From assembly GCA_022478985.1 (NCBI GenBank), contig JAKSZP010009584.1, positions 23,688-87,687 of the forward strand: a stretch of 64,000 bases of DNA, read 5' to 3'. The notes under the pieces were generated by a model. It made no database searches and was not told where the DNA came from. It was given only the letters and a program-made list of their open reading frames with translations. Both the position numbers and the translations under genes were made by a program. Each line of letters begins with the position of its first letter. The stretch's first letter is position 1. Below, one piece after another: positions 43,720 to 55,076 of the stretch. Source of the DNA: Massospora cicadina (lineage: Eukaryota > Entomophthoromycota > Entomophthoromycetes > Entomophthorales > Entomophthoraceae).

Positions 43720-44010
43720 ATGAGGACCCAGGACCTCTCCCAGCAGATATATGAATATCAAGAGCTGCATATCAAAGCTGCTGGGTCTGTATTCATCCCC
43801 TCCAGACACCAAGTCATAGTAAACCCCGAGTTAGAGGTGGAAATACCAGCTGGGATTTATGGGGAGATCATTGGACCATATCAGCAATTGCAGTTTGAGC
43901 CGCCTGTGGCTCCAGGAATTATATCCCTGGGACAAGGGGAGATCAAGGTGTTACTACCGAACTTACAAAAAGAACCACTACAGATCCGCCAACATTTAAT
44001 AGTTGCATAG
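43720..44010 (+). pseudogene. E2 protease-RT linker domain
   Basis: 96 open codons: QIYEYQELHIKAAGSVFIPS, LEVEIPAGIYGEIIGP, APGIISLGQGEIKVLLPNLQ, QIRQHLIVA. It is the better-preserved copy of the E1 linker. The G-x-G-E-I-K-V-L-x-x-N and I-x-x-x-x-x-I-A strands recall the dUTPase-like fold, but this resemblance also fits the ordinary beta-rich linker of gypsy Pol. Confidence 0.6.
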
Positions 44011-44219
44011 CTAAACTTGACCCCTCTGGAGGAGGTCCTTCAGGTTCATGAGTTTGGGTTTCTGGATTATAATATGTTCTACTCGTTGAACCACATCCTA
44101 AATAATGACTGTGGTACCATGAGATGATTTAATGGGGTTATTGGAAGCACAGAAGGATTGAGATAGAGCTTTATTTCAAAATATAAAGAGATTTTTGCTG
44201 TCAATGACCATGATTTAGG

Positions 44220-45010
44220 ATTTTCTTGGGGGTGGTATATCAGTTGGACACTGGAGATCATCCTTACATCAGGTCACGGCTGATCCACCAATTGAGGGCA
44301 GCTGAGGAAATAGTGACAGAGGAGGTCAAAAAGCTACTGGAGCAATGGAATGCTCGAACCTTGAAGAGTCCACGGGCTTTGCCCATCCTAATTGTAAAAA
44401 AAGAAGGACGGTACCAACTGGGTGGTAATAGACTACTGGAAGTTCAACATTATCAAGAAGGGCTCATATTTCTTGCCATGGATCGCCAATGCTCTGGATT
44501 GGTTAGGTGGAGCTCATTACCTCTCAGCAATGAATTTGATATAGGTTACTAGCAAATTGAGTTTTCTGCAGTGGAACAGGAGAAATGCGCCATTATCACT
44601 TCCAAAGGGCTTTTCCAACTGACCCATATGCCATAAGGGCTGCTTAATGTCCCAGCCATGTTCCAACGGGCCATGGATACCATCTTTGGTGACTTGAAGC
44701 TGTTATGTGTTCTCATATACCTTGACAATATTAATGTTTTTGTGTACATTTTCTGAACACCTTACCCATCTGGAGGAGGTGAGTTGCCAGCTTGCCAAGG
44801 CCAACATTAAGAATAAGCCTGCAAATTTCACTTCTTCAAGGTCCAACTGGAGTACCTTGGGTTTATGTTAGACTCAAAGGGGCTGAAATCGCAACCAGTC
44901 AAGATGGAAGTTATTCAAAAAATGACTCATCTTACCAGTAAGTGGGACATAAAAGTATTCTTGAGGATGGTTGGTTACCACCAACGCTTTATCCCCAAAT
45001 TCAGTTGTAT
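44220..45010 (+). pseudogene. E2 reverse transcriptase
   Basis: 44226-44552 reads YQLDTGDHPYIRSRLIHQLR, LPILIVKKEGRYQLGGNR (fingers) in a partly shifted frame, then HYLSAM. 44700-44750 reads VLIYLDNINVFV, the YxDD box with the second Asp as Asn. ANFTSSRSNWSTLGL carries the thumb in a shifted frame. At least three frame changes. Confidence 0.8.
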
Positions 45011-45041
45011 AGGGGACCGCTATTTGAGTTGTTAAAAAAGG

Positions 45042-45519
45042 ATGCTGTGTTCAAATGGATGTAACGCCGTCAACACTCCTTTGATACAATTCAGATGGTT
45101 TTTAATCAATGCGATGGTGCTACACTACCCAAATTTTGATAAAGAATTTATTGTGAAGATGGATGCATCCCTTTCCGCCATTGGGGAAGTTCTATCTCAA
45201 AAGGATGAGGAGGAGAAGCATCAAGTTGCATACTGCTTCATAGCTTTAACTGCCACAAATGCAACTTCACTGTGACTGAGCATAGTGCTTAATAATGATC
45301 TACGCATGCAAGCAATTCAGTGTATATTTGCAGGGGGTAAAGTTTAAAACCATAATGGATTATGCGTCATTACGCTGGTTGCAGAATCTCAAAGATCCTG
45401 AGTAGCGTCTAGCCCAATGGGCTCTTAAGCTGCAGGCAGACGACTTTTAAATCCTCCACTGACCTGGAGCAAAACACCAAAATGTGGATTGCTTATTGAG
45501 ATTGCCAACCATTGCCATT
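45042..45519 (+). pseudogene. E2 RNase H, split from its tail by B1
   Basis: NFDKEFIVKMDASLSAIGEV (first catalytic D), SQKDEEEKHQVAYCF, then YACKQFSVYLQGVKFKTIMD, YASLRWLQNL (T-D-H changed to M-D-Y) and PGAKHQNVDCLLRLPTIA. The frame reaches the B1 target duplication at 45520. The continuation is at 57044 and parallels E1 from 8715. Confidence 0.85.
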
Positions 45520-45524
45520 ATGGT

Positions 45525-46275
45525 TGTCAGACATTTTCCCTCTCAGCTGCAAAGGAAGAATGTCCTGGGTTGATATCAGCTAAAACGGGGAAACGTTGGT
45601 TATTTAAGAGTTTGCAATGAACCAAAAGGTGATTTCAATAATAGTAATAACAAAATAATCGACTATTGGATCCTGGTCAATTCTTAGTGGAACCCCACAA
45701 ATTGGGGTAGCACCATTTCGATTCCTGCACGGGCAAAAAACCTAAAATTGAATGGTTGGATTACTCTGACCATGCGACATATTTTGGGGCAACTATCAGA
45801 AGGTACTCCCCCATACACAACCAAGTTCTTCAATGCACCTACGTGAGGACCACCCTTTTATAGGCTAGGCGGGGGTCCCCCAAGGTAGAAATAAACTTCT
45901 TTAATGGGGATTGTCTGAAATTTATAAAAATTGTTACTTCATAGGTATGTTTTATCCAATCATATTCCCCTTCCATTGTTATGCTAACATAAAGTGAGTA
46001 TCCTGAGTTTTGATATGCTATTCCCTCATATTTCCTAATTCAGACCAGGCTAAGCTATTCTGAACATATCCTTGTATCCCCTCAACCCTCAAAAATACTT
46101 TAAATACTGAATGGTCAGATGTTGAGGGGGGTCATTTTTTCACTTTTACATGCTAATAATAAAATTATAAAAAACCAAAATTTATTAGTGCTTTATATTT
46201 AAGTTTATTCACAAACTTTTGTGGAATCCAGCAGGCAATAAGAACCATTGGGCAGATATTGGCTGGATTCCAACA
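45525..46275 (+). repeat. B1 5' LTR
   Basis: Matches 56293-57038 and solo LTR B2. It contains a conserved TTTTATAGGCTAGG block followed by a G/C run (45856-45880). Confidence 0.95.
45856..45869 (+). promoter_or_regulatory. TATA-like box in family B LTR
   Basis: TTTTATAGGCTAGG at 45856-45869; same at 56625-56638 and TTATATAGGCTGGG at 14364-14377. Conserved in all three LTRs and followed by a GGGGGNCCCCC run. Likely core promoter. Confidence 0.5.
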
Positions 46276-46278
46276 AAA

Positions 46279-46296
46279 TGGTGCTCACTACAGGGG
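46279..46296 (+). promoter_or_regulatory. B1 primer-binding site
   Basis: TGGTGCTCACTACAGGGG, three bases inside the LTR. Identical over 18 bases to the E2 site. Confidence 0.8.
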
Positions 46297-46299
46297 ATC

Positions 46300-47424
46300 C
46301 CTGTATAACCATGATCATTGCTCTTGAGAAGCAACTCGCCAGCACCCTAACCGTCTTAAAGAGCTGGAGCAGCGCCCTATAAAACTCCCTCTAAAAGACA
46401 AGTACACCCCCAGGGAAGGGAGTAATGCTTCCTTTTTATATGTATATGAGTCTATTATGCATGATGTCATTGAGAATCAAGAAATTTGAAACATCCTTCC
46501 ATGCTTAAGCTGCCTAGCGCAAGAGATGATAGTTCCTTACCTGGACCCTTTGCACATTTGGGCAGAGGTGAAGGAGGATCATTTGGCTGAATTTGAATCA
46601 AAGCAGAGTCTACATAGGTAAAACAGGCCCTTATGCGCCTTTCATATATTAAGGTGAATCGCCCATTGCTTTTGCTGAATGATTTTACCTCTCTGCGCAA
46701 AGGTTATCCACCTCTAACATGTTCACCCTTGACAATGCTATCACCGCCCTGTTATCTGGGTTAGCTTCTCAGACCTCTTTATCTAGACATCATCTCATTG
46801 AAGTGCTACTTTAGAAACATCCGCAACATCAAAGAGGCTTTGTTAGATGTGGCTGAATTTCATTTATGTGCCACAACAAATGAAGCTAAGGCGAAAACTT
46901 CAGTGCTAACCATTAAGGAGCATCCACCTGTTGAACAGTTGGGAGTGAGATCACCTGTGCCTATCCTCCATACAACACCTGTTTCATCAGTGCGACTTAA
47001 AAAGGATATCACTCCTTCTTATGAATCAGAGACCTGTAAGGTAATAAATACCATATGCCCGCATGAGCTCACAAAAGCCACTGTGCCTTCCCCTCCAGCC
47101 AAGTTGGCAAATGCGCGCTCTAAGGCTACTCTGTCTCATGTGGCCGTCCCCCTACCTCCATCATGGCCTTGCCCGTTGTTGAGAATACCCTTTTGGCAAG
47201 AATCTGAGGGGTGTTATGATGACATTGGTTACTATATATTGGAAGCCCCCAAAGAAGTAGAGGTTCCTGATAATTTGGACGCTGGAGGAGTAGATGAGAC
47301 CACCATACCTAAGCAAACGTACCTCAGCCAAATTCTAGGATGTCCAAAAGTTATTGACACTGCTAGCGATAGTGATCAATTCTTATATGGCTTGCTTGCC
47401 CTCTTCAGCAGGTTCATCCCATAA
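46300..47424 (+). pseudogene. B1 gag
   Basis: The first half (46300-46790) is broken into short pieces (MFTLDNAITALLSGLASQTS near 46720). 46798-47424 is open for 208 codons: YFRNIRNIKEALLDVAEFHL (helical), a Pro/Thr/Ser-rich middle (VPSPPAKLANARSKATLSHV) and an acidic end (DDIGYYILEAPKEVEVPDNL). No CCHC knuckle is visible. Assignment is by position before protease and by composition. Confidence 0.65.
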
Positions 47425-47497
47425 AATTCATCATGGATAAATACCCTGAGACTGCTAAAAGGTAACCTCCATCTTCCGGCTCAAGGAGGTCTTAGCT

Positions 47498-47840
47498 TTG
47501 CCACCTATCTTTGGAGGAACGCTCAATAAAGTTGAAGTGGTTATTAAAAAGGTCCAAATACTGGCTATCCTGGGCACTGGCTCCCTAGTTAACGTGATCT
47601 CCACTAAGCTTATCAAAAAGATAAAGCTGACGCCTGATTTGGAGTACAATCAAGAGTTTGGAACTTCTGGTTCAAAACAACACTTGCGCCATTGGGGCAT
47701 ATTCTTCCCTTCCCATTCGAATTGGGAAGCATATTTTATCAGCCTCTGCTGTGGCTTTAGCTAACAACGCGTATGATATGCTCATTGGCACTCAATTTAT
47801 GATTGAGTATGAGGAAATAATCAACCTGAAGAAAGGTTAA
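47498..47840 (+). pseudogene. B1 aspartic protease
   Basis: VQILAILGTGSLVNVISTKL carries the active site as L-G-T-G-S, with the catalytic D replaced by G. After a frame change come NTCAIGAYSSLPIRIGKHIL (flap region) and NAYDMLIGTQFMIEYEEIIN (second motif, I-G-x-x-F). Inactive. Confidence 0.82.
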
Positions 47841-48379
47841 CTTTCGTTACTCACCTATGAAGTCCCATTAGTCTTATCCGATAAAGAACCCAGCAAGCAC
47901 AAATACTCTTGCCTGTTTGAATACCCACTCTTAGCTATACCTTTGTCTTATACCACTTCTGGGCGTAACACCAAGGAATTTTCATAATTCAGTGGATGCT
48001 AGGGAAGGTATCCCTTTTTATGCTGCAGATGAGGTCTTGACTAAGCCTGGTGAACAATGAGTGGTTGACACAAAAGTCACGCTTAAAATCAACCACGCCA
48101 CTGTTTTTTGCACCTCTTTAGTATAGAGGGCGTTAGTTTCTTGGAGCCTTGGGTATTGCCTGGCGTTCTTGACCCCAATTATTGGATGCCCATTACTTTG
48201 CTGTTGGGGAACCTCACCTCAAAGGACATAGTTGTAAAAAACACCAGGAGATTGGCAGAGGCTTGTTAGTCTCTGTGGAGGACATTGAACAAAATTCACT
48301 CCATTGGTTCTATGATGGATATGGGCTTGCCAACGGATAACCTGGTATGTACCCTACCTAATGTTCATATCTCGGATGA

Positions 48380-49067
48380 GCTGACCCCAGATGAGCCGGA
48401 AAAAGTTCACACTCTCCTTGACAACTATAGCAATATATTCTTCAAATCAGATAATGACTAAGGCCACATGAAGGGCTGGTGCCACTCCATCAATGTGGGT
48501 GATGCCAATCCTATTAGGTCAAAACCTTACCGCAAATCAAAGGTGGAAAAACAGCAAATGAGGTCAGAGCTTCAGAAGTTACTAGACGCGGGGTTGCTAG
48601 TCCCTCACAAAGCCCTTGGTCTTCCCCCTTTTTGCTAATAAAAAAGAAAAACGGAGGTCATCAGATAGTCATGGACTACCGCAAATTAAATAACCTCACA
48701 AAAAAGGATAGCTATCTTCTCCCTCGCATTGATGATGCCCTGGCCCAATTCTCTGGCTCTAACTTCTTTTCTGCCATGGATTTAGCTAACGGCTATTGGC
48801 AAATGGACCTTTCCCCTGAAGATCAGGAGAAATGTGCTCTCATTTGTAGTGAGGGTCTCTTAAACCAACCAGATTACCTCAAGGGTTGTGCAACACAGCT
48901 GCAACTTTTCAGCGTGCAATGAATCATATCATGCAGGACTTGAAGTTACGTTGCGTCATTGTCTACCTTGATGACATCAAAGTAATTTCAAAAACTTTTT
49001 AACGAACATTTTTATCACCTGAAGGAGTTGTTTCAATGACTACATAAGTCAAATATCGATTTAAAGC
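48380..49067 (+). pseudogene. B1 reverse transcriptase, interrupted by L1
   Basis: NPIRSKPYRKSKVEKQQM, LLIKKKNGGHQIVMDYRKLN, KDSYLLPRIDDALAQFSGSN, FFSAMDLANGYWQMDLSPED, then after a frame change VIVYLDDIKVISKT with both catalytic aspartates intact (about 48960). The frame reaches K-P-S-K-C-S-F-F exactly at the L1 insertion. 54360 resumes with the thumb sequence (EGISTNPKI). B1 is the least damaged gypsy RT in the window. Confidence 0.92.
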
Positions 49068-49087
49068 CCTCAAAGTGTTCTTTCTTT
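49068..49087 (+). repeat. L1 target-site duplication, left copy
   Basis: CCTCAAAGTGTTCTTTCTTT, perfectly repeated at 54360-54379. Twenty bases is in the LINE range. The perfect match indicates a recent insertion relative to the decay around it. Confidence 0.95.
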
Positions 49088-49142
49088 TAATTTAATTTAT
49101 TGCGGGGAAGGCTGACCAGGGGGCGGACACTTCTGAATGTAG

Positions 49143-52100
49143 ACACAAAAGAAAACGAAACTTAGTAACAGGGAAGGCACCCCAGAGAAGCGAAGCTATC
49201 TCTTGTTGCCAGCGGGAACGCCACTATGGGGAGAAGGAGGGAACGTGTAAAGGGGCCCTAACCACAATTGAACATGTGTGGAGGAAAGGGTCCGATTTGA
49301 TGAACCAAACTGGGAACCAGGAGGAGACCAGCTGATGGCAACGCGGTGGGAGGTACCCAAACATCCACGCCTGGAAGTGGTCCACCAAATGGGACCGGAA
49401 TCTGTGGACAGCTTATGGGAGGGTGGGGGTGGAGCCTGCGATGGCATTCAAAACAATCGTGTGGATAGTCCACATGGCGATTGCAACCACCAGAGCACGG
49501 AGGGAGGGTGGAAGAGGGGATACCATGGATATAGCAAACATATCTCTTGACAGACTGAAGGGATGTGTTTTTTTTGGTCAAGCAGACGTTGAACTTCGCG
49601 CCATATCACTTTAGAGGTAGGGCACTTCTCCAGGTGATGGAACAGCGTTCCATAATGGCCACACACGATGAAGGATAAGTGTAAAGCGTTAGAGCGCTCA
49701 GCCATATGGTACAACCACCTCAGGCAGCGCCACACATGTGAACGGATTTGAGGCTGCAACAGAGGGTGGTGTGCGTAATTCCAAATAGTCTTCTGGGTCT
49801 CAAGGTAATAAGGGATGTCCATAATGTCCATGTAGTCCACCCTGGATAGGACATGGGGCCGTGTGGGGATCAAGCCATCTTGAATGGGTAACCCCTGTAC
49901 CTCCTGTGTGAACCGAGGAGAGGGGCGGCCTCTCCGGGCTGTGTGTCCATTAATATGGATTCTCCACTCAGAGCTCCACATGGAGAGGAGGATTCGTTTG
50001 TAGTGGGTTTTAGTACCGTGTGGACCTGTGGCCGATGGGTGGGACGCCAGATATTTCATCAAGGAGTGAGGGTGCGATGGATTGTTAAGGCCCAGGGCGC
50101 AGGAGAAGTTGGAGTGGGCTGCGCGGGACCAGTGCTGGGAGGGGAGCGTAGGGGCAGTGACGGCCGCAATCCAGGTGCCCAGGATCTTGGTAGCATGTGC
50201 TTTAAAGTCAAGCAGGCCCATACCACCTTGATGACGAGGGCCAAACATGACCTCAAGCTGCACTGGCGGTGGGTGGTCTGACCATAGCCACCCTTGTAGA
50301 AGGGCATACATAGATTTGAAAAAACCTGGGGAGAAAATGATTGCGTGGGCTCCAAACCAGACTTTGGAGGGGAGCATAGAGTTGGCTAAAACAACCCTGC
50401 TAGTAAGGGAAGTAGGGTGGGCTCAGAGGGAGGCGATGCGCTTCATCACGTTGTCTAGAATACAACTTTCCATTACTGCTGAGGCATACCCGCCTGCCTC
50501 CACCCACACGCCCAGATGTCAGACAGGCCTTATGGTAGGGCGTGGCACGAAGGGGAGCACAAGTGGGGCAGTGTGGGGTGAGCAGGGAAGGCGAGCTCGT
50601 GTGCAAGCAGATGGGCCGGGCTGGGCACTAGTCGCTGGGGCCCAGCAGGTTTGATACCGACCAAGGAGGATGATTTCAGTTTTGGAAGCGTTCAGTGCAG
50701 CATTACTTACCTGGGAATACTCCTGGATGGAAGCTTCAAGCGCGTGTGCATCTTGATTATTAGACACCCCGACCACACAATCATCTGCAAACGCCATCAT
50801 CTTGACTGGGGCTTTTCCTGGTGCATGGACCCCAGTGAGGCGGGCATTCACATTTTGAAGTAGTGGGTCAAGGCTGAAGTTATATAAGAGTGGGCTAAGG
50901 GGGTCCCCTTGGCGTAGGCCCCTTTGAGGGCGGACTACTTCCGTGAGGAAGCCAGGGCCACGCACTGCCATTGTTGCAGATTCTGTAAGAAGCATCACCC
51001 AGCTGATGAAGCGAGGGGGCAAGCGGAATTGGTGGAGGCAGGCCCTTAGGTATTCCCAGTTTACTTTATCATAGGCCTTCTGTTGGTCCAAAAATACAAG
51101 TGCCCCAGAGGCCGTGGACTGGCATGCATTAGCCACAGAGTGCATGTTGTCCCAAATCAACCTTCTGTGTATGAAACCAAATTGTTCTGGGGAGATGATG
51201 GCAGATGCTACAATCCCTAAACGGTTAGCCATGATTTTAGTTAAATTTTTTGTATCCGTGTTAGTTAAAGAAATGGGGCGCCAGTTGGCTAGGTCTAGCT
51301 TATCCCCTTTCTTGAAGAGTGTGATGGTGAAGGCCTCTTGCCCTCCTGGTAGAAGGCGCATATCCAGAAGGCTCTGGTTAAGGGAGGCTAACAGCAGTGG
51401 AGAGAGATATTTGAAGTACTTCTTATAGAACTCATATTGAATGCCATCAGGGCCTGGGCATTTTTTGATTTGGTGCACCGAGGATGGCAGACCAGAGTTC
51501 GCTTGGAGTAATCAAATTTATTAATTCTGGGTATTGGGAAACGGTGTGGATGTGAGTGCTATCAAGAAATTTCGCCATTTTGGCTGGCTGAATTGGATTG
51601 TATCAGTACAACTCAGAGTAATAATTTTGTATTTCAATTGCCTTTTTGGCCAGCTTATCCGCTATGGAATTATCCGACCTCCGCACCTGTGTGCAGGCCA
51701 CGCTCTGGCATGGTGCAAAGAATTTTTTAAAAAAATATTCGGAGCATGTGCCACCCTCTGTAATGTGTTTGGCCCTGTACTGAACACAAACCTGATGCTT
51801 ATGTTGCCTTTCAAGCGCGTTGAGGTGGGCGGTTGCTTCTGCCCACTTCTGCCCCAAGCAGGGCTGTAGCCTGAGGCTGGGATATTGGACTCCAGGTGTG
51901 CCAACTCTGCCAGAGTGCGCGAGATGATGGCCAACATAGCTCATGAGCATCAGGAGGAAAGGTGGCGAGCGTGGCGGATGGTATCCTCTTTGAAGGCTGA
52001 CCATGTGGAAATTGGGTCCACGCAAAATGGTGTAATAAACTCTTTTGCTGAAGTCACTGATTCCACCCAAGTGAAAAATCCTGGTGACACGAGTTCGGGT

Positions 52101-52847
52101 GGGCGGAGTTTGCACCAATGTGGGGCCCTAGCCACTGTGATGGGTAAGTGGTAGGTTATCGAGACCAGCCAGTGGTTGGAGAAATCAATTTTTGATGTGT
52201 GGAAGTGGGAAATATGAGATCAAAATTTCGCTGGCTTGAGGATAAGGTCGATGTGAGTCATGGAACTTAATTGGCTGTTGTGGATGTGGGGGCGCATCAT
52301 TTTTTCAAGCAGTGGAGCTTGCCACAGCAGTGCATCTAATAACCCAAGGGTGGCCTTTAGAACGCGAAGTTCTATGTGACCCTGGGGGTGTGGGATGAGG
52401 AAGGCCAACGGTCCGTGGGTGTGTTTAGCCAACAGTTCATGTCACCAACTATGAAAGGATCAGGGGGTAACAGAAGGGATTTGACTGACAAGAAAAATTC
52501 CCGATGCTCTCATGCACAGGTTGGGGCGTAAATGTTGATGATAGTGTGCACCACGTCAGCCCACAAAAATGTAACAATGAGGACTTAGCCATCGAGGAAG
52601 GATTCAGATAATAAAAATTTAAAAAATTGTTTTTTCAAACAAGCACCCCAAAGTGCTCAGACCAGAAGGATAGGGAAGGGAGGAGCATGTTTTCCAAGCG
52701 TCCTCAGAACCTTGCGGACAGTGGGACTCCTGGATGGCCAGGATGTCCACGGGTAACTTTTTTTAAAAAACTCAGTTTCCTAGCCCGGGATGGTGAGGCC
52801 TTAAGTCCAACAATATTCAACGTCCCTAAAGTGAAGGCTTCCCCCAT
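49143..52847 (-). pseudogene. L1 ORF2: APE endonuclease, reverse transcriptase, zinc motif
   Basis: Likely start ATG at 52847 (GEAFTLGTLNIVGLKAS, the L-N-I-x-G-L opening of APE endonucleases). Then INIYAPT, FIVGDMNC (G-D-x-N, about 52445), MTHIDLILKPAKF and FSNHWLV (S-D-H equivalent with Asn, about 52175). RT is open from 51478 to 50519: KKCPGPDGIQYEFYKKYF, FKKGDKLDLANWRPISLTNT, LVFLDQQKAYDKVNWEYL, RGLRQGDPLSPLLYNF and catalytic MAFADDCVVGV (FADD at 50791-50780). After a frameshift near 50500-50380, 50377-49448 is open (PSKVWFGAHAIIFSPGFFKS; C-terminal IVCGHYGTLFHHLEKCPTSK). The enzyme would nick DNA and reverse transcribe in place. Frameshifts make this copy inactive. Confidence 0.9.
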
Positions 52848-52869
52848 CACACCTTAGGTGTGAGGGGGT

Positions 52870-54264
52870 GGGCACCTGGGCCCACCAGCCTCCTCTGGAA
52901 ACCCATGGGCCTTCATGGTGGTGTGGGTGTTTGCAGCAACGCTATTGGTAGATTTGTTAATTTTGGCAGACAGGTTCGCGTTGGCTTTTGTCTTTGCTTA
53001 TTGTTTCCCCGCTGTTGAACAGATTTTTTGCGGTGTGGATGAGTTCAGTGCATCAACGTTTGGGTCACAAAAAATTTTCAGGTAGGTTGGAGACCAAGTC
53101 AGTTTCAATCAGGGCTTGGTTGCAAAGGTCCAGTGAGATTGAGTCACCCATCGGATCCTCAGATTAGGTGGCCCAATCAGCTTGGGCCTCCCAGTCTGAT
53201 TGGTTGAGGGATTCTCAAGTTGCTTCCACTGCAAAGGTTTCAATGTCCTCCTGGCGTTGGGAGTGTGAGATAGCGGAGGCGACTTTGGCCGCTTCCTTGG
53301 CCATGGCCCTGCGGGCCTGCTTGGCCTTCTTTTGCTCTTGAGAGGAGACAGGCTTTACTAGTAGGTAGCAGCCTTGTGCTCCCCATGGGAAGGCCTCTTT
53401 GGTATTGGTGCTTAGTTCATAGTGAGCCTCCCCGCTGGCCATGGCCGCCAAGGGGTGCTCTTGGAATGTGATGCCCTCCTTGGTGGGGCATGCATGTGCC
53501 TTATGGCCGAATGCATCACAGTGGGTGCAGATGGGGGTGCGCTGTCTACAGTTACCCATAAAGGGTGGGTGGTATGCCCTTCAATATTAATATAAGTGGA
53601 GTGCCGGGTTTTGGGTTAGGTCCTTTGCGATCTCCTCAGTTGGAGTCAGAACTGCAATGGCTTTGCTGGTGCACAGGTGTGGCATCAGCATAAAGCGTTG
53701 CATCTCAAAGGATTGTATTTCGCCATATACGGTGAGACCAGCTTTCAGGTTCTGCTCCAGAATGGCACGCTTGACTGTAGTGGGCAAAAAGTTGAATGTG
53801 AGGAAAATTTGGTTGGATTTTGTCCATCTGGTGCACTTGGTTTTGATGACTCGCTGCCCTTTGGGGAGGTCAATCACTACACACACCGCAGCAGCTTTGT
53901 CTGCTGCCTCCTTATTTATGAAACCGAGATCCAGCCAACCGCATGACATGGAGTGAGGTGCGACATACACTGCAGTCAGGAAAAAAGTGTGCACATCCCC
54001 ACAAAATTTTTTCCACAAAGCTGTTTGTTGGATATCCAGGAACACCCAGACTCTGTATTCCACTGACGAGAGTGGTTGAAAGAGTGGCGTGTTGATGTAC
54101 TGGTTACATCGCGCCTGCCAAGTGAGGATTTCTGGGGAAATAGTAACCTCCAGTTTTTTATTTTTATCTAATTCGCCAGTTTCTCTGGGGCGTTTTTGAA
54201 TGTTGGAGGTCGCAGGCCTACCACCTGTGCCTCTTACCTTACTTGCCCAACTGCTCCCTGACAT
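52870..54264 (-). pseudogene. L1 ORF1: RNA-binding protein with CCHC knuckle
   Basis: ATG at 54264 opens a 225-codon frame: SGSSWASKVRGTGGRPATSN, helical EVTISPEILTWQARCNQYIN, GWLDLGFINKEAADKAAAV, FLTFNFLPTTVKRAILEQNL, LTVYGEIQSFEMQRFMLMPH. After a frame change, 53559-53215 has RQRTPICTHCDAFGHKAHAC (C-x2-C-x4-H-x4-C, about 53529-53489) and a Lys/Ala-rich helix (AKQARRAMAKEAAKVASAI). An acidic tail (ESLNQSDWEAQADWAT) continues past a TGA to about 52870. It would coat LINE RNA. One frameshift and a few stops. Confidence 0.88.
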
Positions 54265-54359
54265 GGGCGCAGACTAATCTCCTCTGTGAGATTGTCAAAC
54301 TAAATTTAGACTTTAATTGAATAAGTTGCAAAAGTGATTGCAATGAGAGAGAAAATTTT

Positions 54360-54379
54360 CCTCAAAGTGTTCTTTCTTT
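54360..54379 (+). repeat. L1 target-site duplication, right copy
   Basis: Second perfect copy of CCTCAAAGTGTTCTTTCTTT. B1 pol resumes immediately after. Confidence 0.95.
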
Positions 54380-54559
54380 CAAAAAAAACTGGATTTTCTC
54401 AGCCATTCCATTTCTTAGAAGGGATTTCAACCAATCCCAAGATAAGGTTGAATCAATCTCAGGAATTCCTACCCCTAAAATTTAAGGGATATTCAGGTAT
54501 TTCTAGGGATGATGTGATACTACCATCAATTCATCCCTAAATTTGCCCTGCTCAGCGAG

Positions 54560-55060
54560 CCTCTTGTCCGTCTATTGACCAAAAACACTCCATTTCAGTG
54601 GGGTGCGGAACAAAAGGCTGATTTTGAGATGCTGAAGCAACGCTGCAACAACGCCCTATTTTACGGCACCCAGACTAAAATAAACCCTTCATATTATTCA
54701 CTGACGCTTCAGAATATGCTGTTGGGGCCTCTTAGCCTAATTGGATGAAAATGGTGTAGATCATCCTGTATCCTATTTTAGTAAAATGCTGTCCAAGGCT
54801 GAGTGTAACTACAGTGTAACGGAGAAAGAGTGCCTTGTTGTTCTGTTAGCTATAAATCACTACCGCCTTTTCCTATATGGAACTACTTTCACTGTGGTTA
54901 CTGACCACGCATCCCTAAAATGGTTACAGAACATGAAAGATCCTACTGGTCAGTTAACTCGCTGGGATCTAAAGCTCCAGCCTTATGACATGAAGATCAA
55001 ACACCATGCTGGAACCCGTCAAATGAATGTTGATGGGTTGACTTGACTACCAGACCTTCA
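54560..55060 (+). pseudogene. B1 RNase H
   Basis: LLTKNTPFQWG-like thumb end in pieces, then FFTDASEYAVGAS (T-D-A-S at about 54692). 54741-55046 is open: ENGVDHPVSYFSKMLSKAEC, NYSVTEKECLVVLLAINHYR, FTVVTDHASLKWLQNMKDPT, KIKHHAGTRQMNVDGLT. All catalytic acidic positions (D, E, D, D) are present although in two frames. Confidence 0.9.
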
Positions 55061-55076
55061 CTTAGATAATAGTGGG

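Larger units (their letters stand above)
49088..54359 (-). mobile_element. L1: near full-length LINE (Tad-like), nested in B1
   Basis: 5272 bp between perfect 20-bp target duplications. On the minus strand: 5' leader (54359-54265), ORF1 with CCHC knuckle, ORF2 with APE endonuclease, RT and C-terminal zinc motif, and a 3' end finishing AATAAATTAAATTAA next to the left TSD copy (a short TAAA/TTAA-type tail). Layout and motifs fit the fungal Tad clade. It is visibly more GC-rich and less decayed than its host element, as expected for the youngest layer. Confidence 0.93.

Noticed and set aside
53657..53956. Plus-strand frames of 99 and 89 codons
   Set aside because: They are antisense shadows of L1 ORF1, whose minus-strand frame has recognisable motifs.
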